From positions 124,001-188,000 of the forward strand of contig NZ_JAGJEG010000003.1 in the NCBI RefSeq assembly GCF_018100905.1: DNA of 64,000 nt. The letters run 5' to 3'. Positions 29,051 through 39,893 of this stretch are shown here, piece by piece. How positions within the stretch are numbered: position 1 is the stretch's first letter; every line of letters begins with the position of its first letter. The notes beneath the pieces are model-generated. The model saw nothing but the letters and a program-made list of their open reading frames with translations, was not told where the DNA came from and did no database searches. The translations under genes and the position numbers were made by a program. This stretch comes from Pseudoalteromonas sp. MMG010. Lineage in GTDB: Bacteria > Pseudomonadota > Gammaproteobacteria > Enterobacterales > Alteromonadaceae.

Positions 29051-30334
29051 TTGTTTGATCGCTATGAATCCGGCGAACAGGCGATTTTGGTTCATATCGA
29101 CTTGCCTAAAGAGGGAGATCGCGAAGATCTTCACGAATTAGAATTGTTGGTATCCTCTGCTGGTGTTAGTAGTTTGGCGGTTGTGCAAGGCAGCCGTCAA
29201 GCACCACATCCGAAACTATTCGTCGGTACCGGTAAAGCAGAAGAAATAGCTGAAATTGTCAAAATCCACAATGCAGATGTTGTCATATTTAACCATCAAT
29301 TAAGTCCCTCTCAAGAGCGTAATTTAGAACGCGTTTGTCAGTGTAGGGTACTTGATAGGACAACACTAATCCTCGATATCTTTGCGCAAAGAGCGCGTAC
29401 CCATGAAGGTAAATTGCAGGTTGAATTGGCGCAATTACGCCATATGTCAACGCGATTGATCCGTGGTTGGACTCACCTTGAGCGGCAAAAAGGGGGGATA
29501 GGTTTACGAGGACCTGGTGAAACTCAGTTAGAGACCGATAGGCGCTTATTAAGAGCGCGTATTAAAAATATTCGTGCACGTTTAGCTAAAGTGGCAGTGC
29601 AACGTGAGCAAGGCCGCCGAGCGCGTACTCGAAATGAAATACCGACAGTATCGTTAGTCGGTTATACCAATGCGGGTAAATCAACATTATTTAATCGTAT
29701 TACCGATTCTGATGTTTATGCCGCCGACCAATTATTTGCCACCTTAGACCCGACGTTACGTAAATTAGATATTGGCGATGTAGGTTCGATTATTTTAGCC
29801 GATACGGTGGGTTTTATTCGTCATTTACCACATGATTTAGTGGCCGCCTTTAAAGCGACACTAACTGAAACACGTGAAGCAGATTTACAGCTTCATGTGA
29901 TTGATGTTGCAGATGCGCGACGAAAAGAAAATATTGAACAGGTAAACTCTGTTTTAAAAGAAATTGAAGCAGACGAAGTGCCACAGTTATTAATTTATAA
30001 CAAAATTGATGCGCTAGAAGATGTTAGTCCACGTATTGATAGAGATGATCAGGGTAAGCCTATTCGGGTTTGGTTGTCGGCACAAACAGGTGAAGGTTGT
30101 GAGCTATTAAGCGATGCGATTAGTGACTTACTCGCTAAACAAATGTTTGGTGAAACCTTGCTGCTAGGGCCGCAATATGGGCGTTTTAGAGCCGCATTAT
30201 TTAGTTTAAATGCTGTGCACAATGAGCGGTTTGATGAAAACGGTCAGTGGTTGCTCGATGTACGTTTACCTATGGTCGAATGGCATCGTTTAGTGAAAGA
30301 ATTTGGTCCAGAAATCGAAGGTTTTATAAACTAA
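29051..30334 (+). CDS. hflX: Ribosome-associated GTPase HflX
   Basis: The 427-residue GTPase splits stalled or heat-damaged ribosomes. An N-terminal HflX domain (about 20-110, with HPKLFVGTGKAEEI) and a coiled linker precede the G domain: GYTNAGKSTLFN near 203-214, DTVGF near 250 and NKID near 317. The start is TTG at 29051 after TAGGAG. The resulting MFDRYESGEQAILVHI agrees with other HflX N-termini. It follows hfq by 15 bases. Confidence 0.95.
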   Translation: MFDRYESGEQAILVHIDLPKEGDREDLHELELLVSSAGVSSLAVVQGSRQAPHPKLFVGTGKAEEIAEIVKIHNADVVIFNHQLSPSQERNLERVCQCRVLDRTTLILDIFAQRARTHEGKLQVELAQLRHMSTRLIRGWTHLERQKGGIGLRGPGETQLETDRRLLRARIKNIRARLAKVAVQREQGRRARTRNEIPTVSLVGYTNAGKSTLFNRITDSDVYAADQLFATLDPTLRKLDIGDVGSIILADTVGFIRHLPHDLVAAFKATLTETREADLQLHVIDVADARRKENIEQVNSVLKEIEADEVPQLLIYNKIDALEDVSPRIDRDDQGKPIRVWLSAQTGEGCELLSDAISDLLAKQMFGETLLLGPQYGRFRAALFSLNAVHNERFDENGQWLLDVRLPMVEWHRLVKEFGPEIEGFIN

Positions 30335-30440
30335 CATTAAAAATTATATGATTAATGTCGGTTTTAGTATGAGAAACGCGGTAGATTTGATAGATTTACC
30401 CTAATTTACTAATTAATTTAGATAACAGTGGAGTATAGCT

Positions 30441-31610
30441 ATGGCCTGGAATGAACCGGGTAATAATGGCAATGATAAAGATCCGTGGAATAAAAAAGGC
30501 GGACGCGATCAAGGCCCACCTGATTTAGACGAGGTGTTTCGTAAGTTTAGTAACAAGTTTGGCGGCTTATTTGGCGGAAAAAAATCTGGCAAAAATAGTG
30601 GCGGTGGACTTGGCGGAGCCGGTATCTCATTTATCCTTATTATCGCCGTAATTGTGTGGGCGTTAAGTGGTATTTACACAGTAAAAGAAGCTGAACGTGG
30701 TGTGGTAATGCAATTTGGTAAATATGACCGCATTGCAGATCCAGGCTTACGTTGGAAAATGACCTTTATTGAAACGGTTATTCCTGTTGATATTGAAGCA
30801 GTACGCTCATTATCTGCAGCAGGCTTTATGCTAACTGAAGACGAAAACGTAGTAAGCGTTGAGTTTGAAGTGCAATATCGTGTTATTGACCCATACCTTT
30901 ACGAGTTTAGCGTAACTAATGCTGATAACAGCTTAGAGCAAGCGTTAGATAGTGCATTACGTTATGTTGTTGGTCATGCAAAAATGGATCAAGTATTAAC
31001 GAATGGTCGTGAAGTCGTTCGTCAAAATACGTGGGATGAGCTTAACAAAATCATTGAACCTTATAACTTAGGTTTAATTGTTACTGATGTGAACTTTAAA
31101 GACTCTCGTCCACCGACTGAAGTTAAAGATGCATTTGATGACGCGATTGCAGCGCAAGAAGATGAAGAGCGTTTTATTCGTGAAGCGGAAGCATATGCGC
31201 GTGAAATTGAACCTCGTGCACGTGGACAAGTAACGCGTATGACACAAGAAGCCGAAGGTTATCAAGAACGTATTACACTTGAAGCGCAAGGTGAAGTGGC
31301 GCGTTTTGAAAAGTTACTACCTGAATATCAATCAGCTAAAGAAGTAACTCGTGAGCGTTTATACCTAGATACAATGGAAGAAGTATTAGGTAGTAGTTCA
31401 AAAGTGATTGTTGATGTTAAAGGTGGCAATAATATGATGTATCTACCTCTTGATAAAATCATGGAAAAACAAGGCTCGGCAACGCGTGTTGCGCTACCAA
31501 GCTCAAGTGATATCCAAGATTTACGCAATAAAGTAAATACATCGCGCAATAGCACTGTTAATAGCACCAACGACCGCTTTAACAACGATCGCTTTAATAA
31601 CGGGAGATAA
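30441..31610 (+). CDS. hflK: FtsH protease modulator HflK
   Basis: The 389-residue protein has a Gly-rich cytoplasmic N-terminus (about 1-58), one membrane span (about 60-80) and a periplasmic SPFH/band-7 domain (about 80-330) with VKEAERGVVMQFG. With HflC it forms the large HflKC cage around FtsH. The C-terminus is Asn/Ser-rich with repeated NDRFN. hflC starts five bases after the stop. Confidence 0.95.
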   Translation: MAWNEPGNNGNDKDPWNKKGGRDQGPPDLDEVFRKFSNKFGGLFGGKKSGKNSGGGLGGAGISFILIIAVIVWALSGIYTVKEAERGVVMQFGKYDRIADPGLRWKMTFIETVIPVDIEAVRSLSAAGFMLTEDENVVSVEFEVQYRVIDPYLYEFSVTNADNSLEQALDSALRYVVGHAKMDQVLTNGREVVRQNTWDELNKIIEPYNLGLIVTDVNFKDSRPPTEVKDAFDDAIAAQEDEERFIREAEAYAREIEPRARGQVTRMTQEAEGYQERITLEAQGEVARFEKLLPEYQSAKEVTRERLYLDTMEEVLGSSSKVIVDVKGGNNMMYLPLDKIMEKQGSATRVALPSSSDIQDLRNKVNTSRNSTVNSTNDRFNNDRFNNGR

Positions 31611-31615
31611 ACATA

Positions 31616-32494
31616 ATGAAAAACTTTAGTTTAGTAATACTGTTAGCTGCCATTGTTATGTGTTTTTCATCGGTATTTGTTGTACCTGAAGGACAAAAAG
31701 CAATCGTCATGCTATTTAGTAAAGTACAAAAAGATAGCGATGATAAAGCGATTGTTTATGGTCCGGGATTACAGTTTAAAGTACCATTTTTTAGCCAAGT
31801 ACGTCGTATAGATGCACGTATTCAAACGCTAGATGGTGCACCTGATCGTTTTGTTACTAGCGAGAAAAAAGACCTTATTGTTGACTCGTTTGTAAAGTGG
31901 CGTGTTAACGATTTTAGTGCATTTTACTTACGTGCTCGTGGTGATAAACAATACGCTGAAACACTCCTTAAACAAAAAGTAAATAATGGCTTACGTACTA
32001 ACTTTGGTACTCGTACTATTCGTGAAATTGTATCGGGTGAACGTAGTGAGTTAATGGAAGAGGCGTTAGTTCAAGCCTCTGAAAGTGCTCAAGAGTTAGG
32101 TATTGAAGTGCTTGATGTGCGCGTTAAGCAAATTAACTTACCACAAGAGGTAAGCAGTTCTATTTATCAACGTATGCGTGCTGAGCGTACTGCTGTGGCT
32201 AAAGAGCATCGCTCTGAAGGTCAGGAGAAAGCAGAAACGATACGCGCAAATGTTGATCGTAGAGTAACAGTAATGCTTGCTGACGCTGAACGTAATGCAC
32301 GTACAGTGCGTGGTCAAGGTGATGCTGATGCTGCGGCTATTTACGCAAAAGCGTACAACAAAGATCCAGAGTTTTTTGGCTTTGTACGTTCGTTAGAAGC
32401 TTACAAAAATACCTTTAAAGATAAGCAAGATGTTATGGTACTTTCACCTGATAGCGACTTCTTTAAATATATGAAAGGCGCTTCGGTACAGTAA
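31616..32494 (+). CDS. hflC: FtsH protease modulator HflC
   Basis: The 292-residue SPFH protein has an N-terminal membrane anchor (about 4-22) and the band-7 domain starting VVPEGQKAIVMLF, with the conserved ADAERNARTVRGQGDADAAAIYA helix (two blocks, about 222-244). It partners HflK in the same operon, five bases apart. A terminator follows. Confidence 0.96.
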   Translation: MKNFSLVILLAAIVMCFSSVFVVPEGQKAIVMLFSKVQKDSDDKAIVYGPGLQFKVPFFSQVRRIDARIQTLDGAPDRFVTSEKKDLIVDSFVKWRVNDFSAFYLRARGDKQYAETLLKQKVNNGLRTNFGTRTIREIVSGERSELMEEALVQASESAQELGIEVLDVRVKQINLPQEVSSSIYQRMRAERTAVAKEHRSEGQEKAETIRANVDRRVTVMLADAERNARTVRGQGDADAAAIYAKAYNKDPEFFGFVRSLEAYKNTFKDKQDVMVLSPDSDFFKYMKGASVQ

Positions 32495-32517
32495 TGTAAC
32501 GTAGTACTTTATTAATT

Positions 32518-32545
32518 AAGCCTCGTTTATACGGGGCTTTTTTAT
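32518..32545 (+). terminator. Intrinsic terminator after hflC
   Basis: AAGCCTCG and CGGGGCTT arms (one G-T pair) are followed by T5, ending the tsaE-to-hflC run. Confidence 0.8.
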
Positions 32546-32678
32546 AGTTGATGATTTTAATAAGATTCTGTTATTTAAGAGTTTTCTTTTTTTTTTGAGG
32601 ATTTAAATAACGTTTGCTGAAAAAACAGCCTAAACAGGGTGAACTTTATATTGGTTTTCTGGTAAAATCTTGTCCTAA

Positions 32679-34013
<1,335 letters not shown>

Positions 34014-34026
34014 TACCATCATTGAT

Positions 34027-34053
34027 AAAAAAGCTGCTTTTGCAGCTTTTTTT
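34027..34053 (+). terminator. Intrinsic terminator after purA
   Basis: AAAAAAGCTGC and GCAGCTTTTTTT form an 11-base stem with loop TTTT and a U-tract. Confidence 0.88.
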
Positions 34054-34135
34054 ATGCCTGTAAATTTTATACCTGTAAAATAATGGAACGATCTTTGTAT
34101 AGTTTTGTTTAAGTTTATTGCTACTTAGGATATTT

Positions 34136-34774
34136 ATGCGTTTATCATTTTGTTATAAAAATTTAGCTAAGGCGAGCGTATTAGCCAGTTTATTGTTTTC
34201 TAACAATGTGTTGGCGCAAGAAGTGTTAGGTGCAGTGCCTTTATATACTGAGTCAGAGCTAATCGCTTTGATTGATAAAAACGCACATTTAGCACGAGTT
34301 AAGGCAGATGATTGCCAATTAGTACAAGATATTGAAGCCAGAGCCAATAAATTGGCATTGCCTTCGTATCAATTTTTATATGGCGATATGTTAGCTTATG
34401 GCGTGTGTGTAGAGCGTAATGTGGCACTGGGTGTTCATTATATGCGTAAATCAGCTGAGCAAGGCTTAGCAGGCGCATTAGAGCAACTTGGACGTTACTA
34501 CGACATTGGTAAGTTAGTACAAGAAGATAAAGCGCAAGCTATCGTATATTTACGTGAAGCATCGGCACAAGGTAACTTAAAAGCGCAGTTACGCTTAGTA
34601 AACTTATTTAACCGAGGCTATGGCAGCCCTCGCGATTTTGAAAATGCGTATCGGTGGTTGTTTAATTCAACGGTAGCAGATAAAAATATGCATAATAAAG
34701 TAAAAAATGCATTAACTAAACTTGCACAAAAAATGCCTAATAGTGTGGTTGAGCGTGCTCGTTTACCCATGTAG
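34136..34774 (+). CDS. motX: Sodium-driven flagellar motor protein MotX
   Basis: The 212-residue exported protein has a signal peptide ending near VLAQ (about 28). The mature part starts with YTESELIALIDKNAHLARVKADDCQLVQDIEARA and continues with Sel1-like repeats (CVERNVALGVHYMRKSAEQG, GRYYDIGKLVQEDKAQA, LREASAQGNLKAQLRLV), the pattern of Vibrio MotX. MotX forms the periplasmic T-ring with MotY, holding PomAB stators around a polar Na+-driven motor. I use ATG 34136 rather than the TTG at 34118. It sits alone, away from flagellar clusters, downstream of purA. Confidence 0.9.
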   Translation: MRLSFCYKNLAKASVLASLLFSNNVLAQEVLGAVPLYTESELIALIDKNAHLARVKADDCQLVQDIEARANKLALPSYQFLYGDMLAYGVCVERNVALGVHYMRKSAEQGLAGALEQLGRYYDIGKLVQEDKAQAIVYLREASAQGNLKAQLRLVNLFNRGYGSPRDFENAYRWLFNSTVADKNMHNKVKNALTKLAQKMPNSVVERARLPM

Positions 34775-34800
34775 CTAAGCTATTTTTTACTTATATAAAT

Positions 34801-34829
34801 AAAAGCCTAAATAATATTTAGGCTTTTTT
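34801..34829. terminator. Bidirectional terminator between motX and the antiporter gene
   Basis: AAAAGCCTAAAT and ATTTAGGCTTTT are perfect 12-base arms around AAT, with T-tracts on both strands, between convergent genes. Confidence 0.9.
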
Positions 34830-34835
34830 ATAGTC

Positions 34836-36677
34836 TTATTGCTCTTTTGGCTTGGCTTGTTCTTTTAACAAAGACACTTTAGCAGGTTGCAGCGCTACAA
34901 CACGTTCACCATGGTGAGGAGCCTTTTCTAAGTTACTGGTAAATGGTCTTAGTTTTATCGGGCTATCTTCGTCGCCATCTTTTCCTCCAGTGAGAATAAA
35001 TAAAGGTATGGCATCTGGGTTCATCTCGAGGTATTTATCCCAATCAAATTCGTCTGAAATGCGTGTAGCGCTTACTTTTCCACCTTTTGCAATCATGCTA
35101 CTTAATTTAGCATAAGAGCCATTATCACCAAATAATATTTGACGAGATAAAAAAGTGGCACTGTCTCTGTTCGCTTTAGCATGCGTGCTAGAAGAGCGTA
35201 AAGAGAATACATTTTTTTCGTTTAATAAATGCGAAAAGTATTGCACGCCTAGCGCATTATGATGACGATTTGGTGATAGTGCTAAAACACTACGAATAGT
35301 GGTTAGTGGTAGGTAGCGCTCGGCATGTTCTGATTGCGGGTTACCATAATAACAAGGAAGGCCATCCATACGCGCCATTTTACAGTTCTCCCATGCGGGA
35401 TCAGATAAATGTACCGCAATGTTTTGATCTTTTAGCCCACATGCTATAGCACGTGAAACATGGTTGGCACCTATAATTAAAATAGTATTTGGTGAGGGCT
35501 GTCTCACCCCTAATAATTTTGCAACCGGTGTTGCTGTTAAGCTTTGCAAAATGACCGTAATGATAATAACTGTAAAAATTAAAGGGACAATTTTTTCTGC
35601 ATCAGCCACACCCGCTTCCATCATGCTTAATGCAAATACAGAGCCTACCGCAGCTGCAACAATACCCCGAGGAGCAATCCAAGCCAGTACTAATCGTGAT
35701 TTAACTGGGAGGCTGGTACCAAATGTGGATACTGCAATACATAAAGGGCGTGCAATAAATAACACCACGGCTAAAAATATAAAGACATCACCATCAAGCA
35801 TCATTAAATCAGATAACTGTAAGCGTGCTGCCAACAGTATAAATAAAGATGAAATAAGGATCATTGATAGGTCTTCTTTAAACTCTAAAACAGAGTCTAT
35901 TTCAAGATCGTCTTGATTCGCTAGCCAAATGCCAAATACGGTCACAGCAAGAAGCCCTGATTCATGGCTTAAATGATTTGATACGGTAAAGCTAATGAGG
36001 ACTAAAGCTAAAATAGCAAACTTATGCAGTTCAAAAGGCAGCCATTCTCTGCGAATAAGTTGTGTGGTTAACCATCCAGCAACGACACCAATACTAAGGC
36101 CAACACCTAACGTTTTAACCAATGCAATAATAGTATGAGAGAGCACTTCACCTTGACCTACCAGCATAACAGCTTCAAATACCAATACTGCAAATAGGGC
36201 ACCGATAGGGTCAATCACAATCCCTTCCCAGCGTAAAATACGATCAATATCTTGGTTCGGACGCATAGAGTTGAGTAAGGGGGCAATAACCGTTGGACCC
36301 GTCACAACTAATACCGCTCCTAATACAGCGGCTACTCGCCAATTTAGTTCTAGTATCCAATAAGCACTTAAACTAATTACAATACAGGTTACTAACATTC
36401 CAATGGAGCATAGGTTTCTAACGACCTTGCCAATACCTTTTAATTCGCGAAAGTGTAGCGTTAGTGAACCTTCAAATAAAATAATAGCTACACTAAGAGA
36501 CACAACAGGAAATAATAAATCACCCAGCAAATCATCTGGATTCAATACGCCACTAAATGGGCCAAGTAGTAACCCCGTGATTAATAAAAATACGATAGCA
36601 GGGACCTTAAATGCCCAAGCAATCCATTGAGCAAGTACCGAACATAATGCAATTCCGGCGATATAAATTGCTGACAT
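34836..36677 (-). CDS. Cation:proton antiporter (CPA1 type) with TrkA-N-like C-terminus
   Basis: The 613-residue inner-membrane protein has about 12-13 hydrophobic segments in residues 1-395, typical of Na+/H+ exchangers (GLLLGPFSG near 36-44, LFEGSLTLHF near 67-76, GPTVIAPLL near 125). A cytoplasmic part begins NTILIIGANHVSRAIACGL (about 398), resembling a Rossmann TrkA-N/RCK domain, so nucleotide gating is plausible. The ion (Na+ or K+) cannot be told from the sequence. It is monocistronic, convergent with motX, with a 790-base gap upstream. Confidence 0.85.
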   Translation of the reverse strand: MSAIYIAGIALCSVLAQWIAWAFKVPAIVFLLITGLLLGPFSGVLNPDDLLGDLLFPVVSLSVAIILFEGSLTLHFRELKGIGKVVRNLCSIGMLVTCIVISLSAYWILELNWRVAAVLGAVLVVTGPTVIAPLLNSMRPNQDIDRILRWEGIVIDPIGALFAVLVFEAVMLVGQGEVLSHTIIALVKTLGVGLSIGVVAGWLTTQLIRREWLPFELHKFAILALVLISFTVSNHLSHESGLLAVTVFGIWLANQDDLEIDSVLEFKEDLSMILISSLFILLAARLQLSDLMMLDGDVFIFLAVVLFIARPLCIAVSTFGTSLPVKSRLVLAWIAPRGIVAAAVGSVFALSMMEAGVADAEKIVPLIFTVIIITVILQSLTATPVAKLLGVRQPSPNTILIIGANHVSRAIACGLKDQNIAVHLSDPAWENCKMARMDGLPCYYGNPQSEHAERYLPLTTIRSVLALSPNRHHNALGVQYFSHLLNEKNVFSLRSSSTHAKANRDSATFLSRQILFGDNGSYAKLSSMIAKGGKVSATRISDEFDWDKYLEMNPDAIPLFILTGGKDGDEDSPIKLRPFTSNLEKAPHHGERVVALQPAKVSLLKEQAKPKEQ

Positions 36678-37468
36678 ATATATACTATTCCTTATTTGAA
36701 ACTTTTTTATAAGTACCTAATTACAGTATAACTTTTGTTGCTTATTAATACAGGTCTAAACGATTTAAATATAACGAAGTAGCAAATTAAGATAACGAAA
36801 AACTGATTTTTTTTGCGTTGTTATAAGTTTCAATATAGAGCTGATTGAAATTTAACCTTGATTTATATAGTGAAATTAGAGTAATATAGTTCGTATTCAA
36901 ACAATTAGTTGTCTAATTTTATTTTATAGTACAATAACGTTGGTTTTGAATTGTGTGTTTGTTTTTTATGCTTTTATTAATCTGTTCATTGATTATTAAG
37001 CTTTAAATAGTACTATGATGCACACAAACTTATTTTGATATAATTTATTTGAACACACTTATTAATTTGTTTTTTAGGTGATTTGTTTGAGTTGAATTAT
37101 TATCTTTCAATATTTATCCCCCATCGTGGTGGTTAAATCTCGGTCCTTAAGTCATCACCCTATCTGTTGGTGTACCAGACTTTAGAGGCTCTATGTATGT
37201 TGTTGATAAATCTATTTCTATGAAAATAGTCTATAAAAGTTTCACATAACTTTTGCAGCGATACATAAACAACTCTTTTTTATATACCTAATTAGTACTT
37301 CTCAATTTTTGAGTTGCTCTATTATCACGTCTTTTTTATTCATCTATATCAATAGATATAGTGTGAGTGTAGGCGTGTGTGTTGGTATTCGAAATTACGC
37401 TTTTAACGTAATTATTAGTAAAAAATTCATCATCGTGATGAAAGCAAAAAATGGAAAGTTGAACATTT
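36678..37468. other. 791-base AT-rich gap with a structured proB leader
   Basis: Between the divergent antiporter and proB lies AT-rich DNA with a less AT-rich island at about 37118-37195 and at least four short perfect inverted repeats within 170 bases of the proB start: CTCAA/TTGAG (37301-37313), CTATATC/GATATAG (37344-37361), AATTACG/CGTAATT (37393-37413) and TCATCA/TGATGA (37427-37441). An 18-codon ORF (37193-37249) after TTTAGAGG is the only small ORF with a ribosome-binding site. A longer frame from 37309 overlaps proB and looks like chance. Confidence 0.5.
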
Positions 37469-38575
37469 ATGCAAAAATTAACATGGCAACGTATCGTACT
37501 TAAAGTTGGCAGCGCACTGATTGCGCCAGAACAAGATGGCTGCCGTTCTCGTTATTTACTTTCAATCGCGCAGTTTATTGTGCGTTGTAGAGCGCGCGGT
37601 ATTGAAGTTATTTTAGTTTCTTCGGGTTCTGTTGCCGCAGGTGCTCACTTATTTCCTACAGATAAACCACGCACGGTAACAATGAAAAAAGCAATGGCTG
37701 CGGCTGGTCAAACGGAAATGATGGCAATGTGGGACCGATTCTTTGATTTCCCTTCGGCGCAAATATTATTAACACACGGCGATTTACGTGACCGTGAACG
37801 CTATGAAAGTATACGTGAAACGACATTTACATTACTTGAAAACGGTGTTCTGCCCATCATTAATGAAAACGATACCGTAACAACAGATGATCTTAAAGTG
37901 GGCGATAATGATAACTTATCAGCAATGGTTGCTGCTGCTGCGGATGCTGACGCATTAATCATTTTTTCAGATGTAAAAGGCTTATACGATAAAAACCCAA
38001 ATTTACATGATGATGCGATATTGTTGCCTGAAATAAAATCAATTGATGAATCAGTTTATGCTATGGCAGGATGTGCTACCAGTGCAGTGGGGACTGGGGG
38101 GATGAAAACTAAAATTGAAGCTGCGGAAAAAGCAACCTCTCATGGTATTGCAACTTATATTGCCAATGGTTTTGAAGATGAGACATTCAGTAAACTATTA
38201 GACGGTGAGAACCCAGGTACTATATTTACGCCATACGAAAAACCAATGCAAGAAGCCGTTCACTGGATGACCCATACTGCCAATGAACAAGGTGAAGTAG
38301 TGGTTGATGGCACCTTTGATGAATCTGAAGAAGGTGAAACAGGCTGTATCCGTGGTGATGAAATTATGGAAGTACATGGCGAGTTTGCTGTGGGCGATAC
38401 CATATTAGTTCGTAATGAAGACGGTACACGCTTAGCAAAAGCGACCGCAAATTATAGTAGTTGTTTGTTAAACTTTATAGCAGATAACGAACAAAGTGAA
38501 TTTAGCGAAAAAATGCAAGGCTCGATTGGGCCTATTATTTCAGAAAAAGACATCGCATTATTGGAGAAGTCATGA
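37469..38575 (+). CDS. proB: Glutamate 5-kinase
   Basis: The 368-residue enzyme phosphorylates glutamate, the first and proline-inhibited step of proline synthesis. The amino-acid kinase domain (about 8-260) shows LKVGSALIAP, VSSGSVAAGA, NENDTVTTDDLKVGDND and a GTGGMKTKIEAA block. A C-terminal PUA domain covers about 278-355. Its ATGA junction overlaps the proA start by four bases, so the two are translationally coupled. Confidence 0.97.
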   Translation: MQKLTWQRIVLKVGSALIAPEQDGCRSRYLLSIAQFIVRCRARGIEVILVSSGSVAAGAHLFPTDKPRTVTMKKAMAAAGQTEMMAMWDRFFDFPSAQILLTHGDLRDRERYESIRETTFTLLENGVLPIINENDTVTTDDLKVGDNDNLSAMVAAAADADALIIFSDVKGLYDKNPNLHDDAILLPEIKSIDESVYAMAGCATSAVGTGGMKTKIEAAEKATSHGIATYIANGFEDETFSKLLDGENPGTIFTPYEKPMQEAVHWMTHTANEQGEVVVDGTFDESEEGETGCIRGDEIMEVHGEFAVGDTILVRNEDGTRLAKATANYSSCLLNFIADNEQSEFSEKMQGSIGPIISEKDIALLEKS

Positions 38576-39819
38576 GTTTAATTACAGATATTTCACGCCA
38601 AGCAGCAAAGGCTGCAACAACACTTGCGTTACTCGATACCGAGACTAAAAATCAAGTGTTAAGTGAAATGGCTGCAGCACTGCGCAGCGAAAAAGAATTT
38701 ATTATAAAAGAAAATGAAAGTGATTTAGCCGCAGCACGCGATAATAATTTAGCGGCATCTATGATCGACCGCTTAACGTTAAATGACGAGCGCATTGAAG
38801 CGATGGCGCAAGGCATTGAAGTTATTGTGAGCCTGGATGATCCAGTAGGACAATTACGTGATATTACAGAGCGTCCTAATGGTATAAAAATTCGTAAAAT
38901 GCGTGTACCACTTGGTGTTGTATGCATGATTTATGAAGCACGCCCTAATGTGACCGCTGATGCAGGTGCTTTATGTTTTAAATCGGGCAATGGCGTTATT
39001 TTACGTGGTGGTAAAGAGGCGCTTAAAAGCTCTCAAGCCATTGCCAACGTTATGCATAAAGTGCTTGAAAAGAATAACTTACCCACTGCACTGATTTCGG
39101 TTATACCTGATCCAGACCGTGGTTTATTAATGGAGTTAATGCAGCAACGAGAGAGTATCGATCTTATTATTCCTCGTGGTGGAGAAGGCTTAATTAACTA
39201 TGTAACAGAAAATAGCACTATTCCAGTTATTCAACACTTTAAAGGCGTATGTCATTTATATGTTGATAAAGATGCAGATCTTGAAGTTGCCATTAATCTT
39301 TTACTCAATGGTAAAACACAGCGAACCGGTGTATGTAATGCGCTTGAAGGCTTAGTTGTGCACCAAGATATTGCCGATGAGTTTTTAAACTTGTGTGCCG
39401 TTGTGTTACGCCAAGAAGGGGTAAAAATTAATGCTGATGCACAAGCCGCTGCTTATTTTGATGATGCCACGATATTAAATGACAATGAGTTTGGTGAAGA
39501 GTATTTAGATTTAGAAATTGCTATTCGAGTAGTACCTGATTTTGCTGCTGCGGTAGATCATATTGCACAGTTTGGCTCAAATCATACTGAAGTTATTTGT
39601 ACTAAAAATGCGCAGTCGGCAGAGCTGTTTCAACGTAGCATTGATGCATCAGTCGTTATGGTTAATGCTTCATCACGTTTCTCTGATGGCTCACAATTAG
39701 GCCTTGGGGCTGAAATTGGGATTGCGACTACAAAGCTTCATGCTTATGGCCCTATGGGATTAGAGTCGCTAACGACAGAAAAGTACTTAGTGAATGGTGT
39801 CGGTCAAGTGCGTGAATAA
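38572..39819 (+). CDS. proA: Gamma-glutamyl phosphate reductase
   Basis: The 415-residue NADPH-dependent enzyme reduces glutamyl-5-phosphate to glutamate semialdehyde. YEARPNVTADAGALCFKSGN (about 120-139), the catalytic cysteine region GKTQRTGVCNALE (about 247-259), and the end block TTEKYLVNGVGQVR are as in ProA. It overlaps proB by four bases and is followed by a terminator. Confidence 0.97.
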   Translation: MSLITDISRQAAKAATTLALLDTETKNQVLSEMAAALRSEKEFIIKENESDLAAARDNNLAASMIDRLTLNDERIEAMAQGIEVIVSLDDPVGQLRDITERPNGIKIRKMRVPLGVVCMIYEARPNVTADAGALCFKSGNGVILRGGKEALKSSQAIANVMHKVLEKNNLPTALISVIPDPDRGLLMELMQQRESIDLIIPRGGEGLINYVTENSTIPVIQHFKGVCHLYVDKDADLEVAINLLLNGKTQRTGVCNALEGLVVHQDIADEFLNLCAVVLRQEGVKINADAQAAAYFDDATILNDNEFGEEYLDLEIAIRVVPDFAAAVDHIAQFGSNHTEVICTKNAQSAELFQRSIDASVVMVNASSRFSDGSQLGLGAEIGIATTKLHAYGPMGLESLTTEKYLVNGVGQVRE

Positions 39820-39848
39820 TAATTAATTATTCGTAGTATTCATGAATT

Positions 39849-39883
39849 AAAAAGCCGAGCAATAAATATTGCTCGGCTTTTTA
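39849..39883. terminator. Bidirectional terminator between proA and the GGDEF-EAL gene
   Basis: AAAAAGCCGAGCAAT and its complement ATTGCTCGGCTTTTT form a long stem, with T-tracts on both strands, in the gap between convergent genes. Confidence 0.92.
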
Positions 39884-39893
39884 ATGTGGCTTT

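Noticed and set aside
37118-37195. tRNA-like or known riboswitch in the proB gap
   Set aside because: A GGTTAAATC stretch looks like a T-loop at first sight, but no cloverleaf forms and no known riboswitch core is visible.
37309-37503. 64-codon ORF overlapping the proB start
   Set aside because: No ribosome-binding site, AT-rich low-complexity product, and it runs out of frame into proB; chance ORF in the leader.
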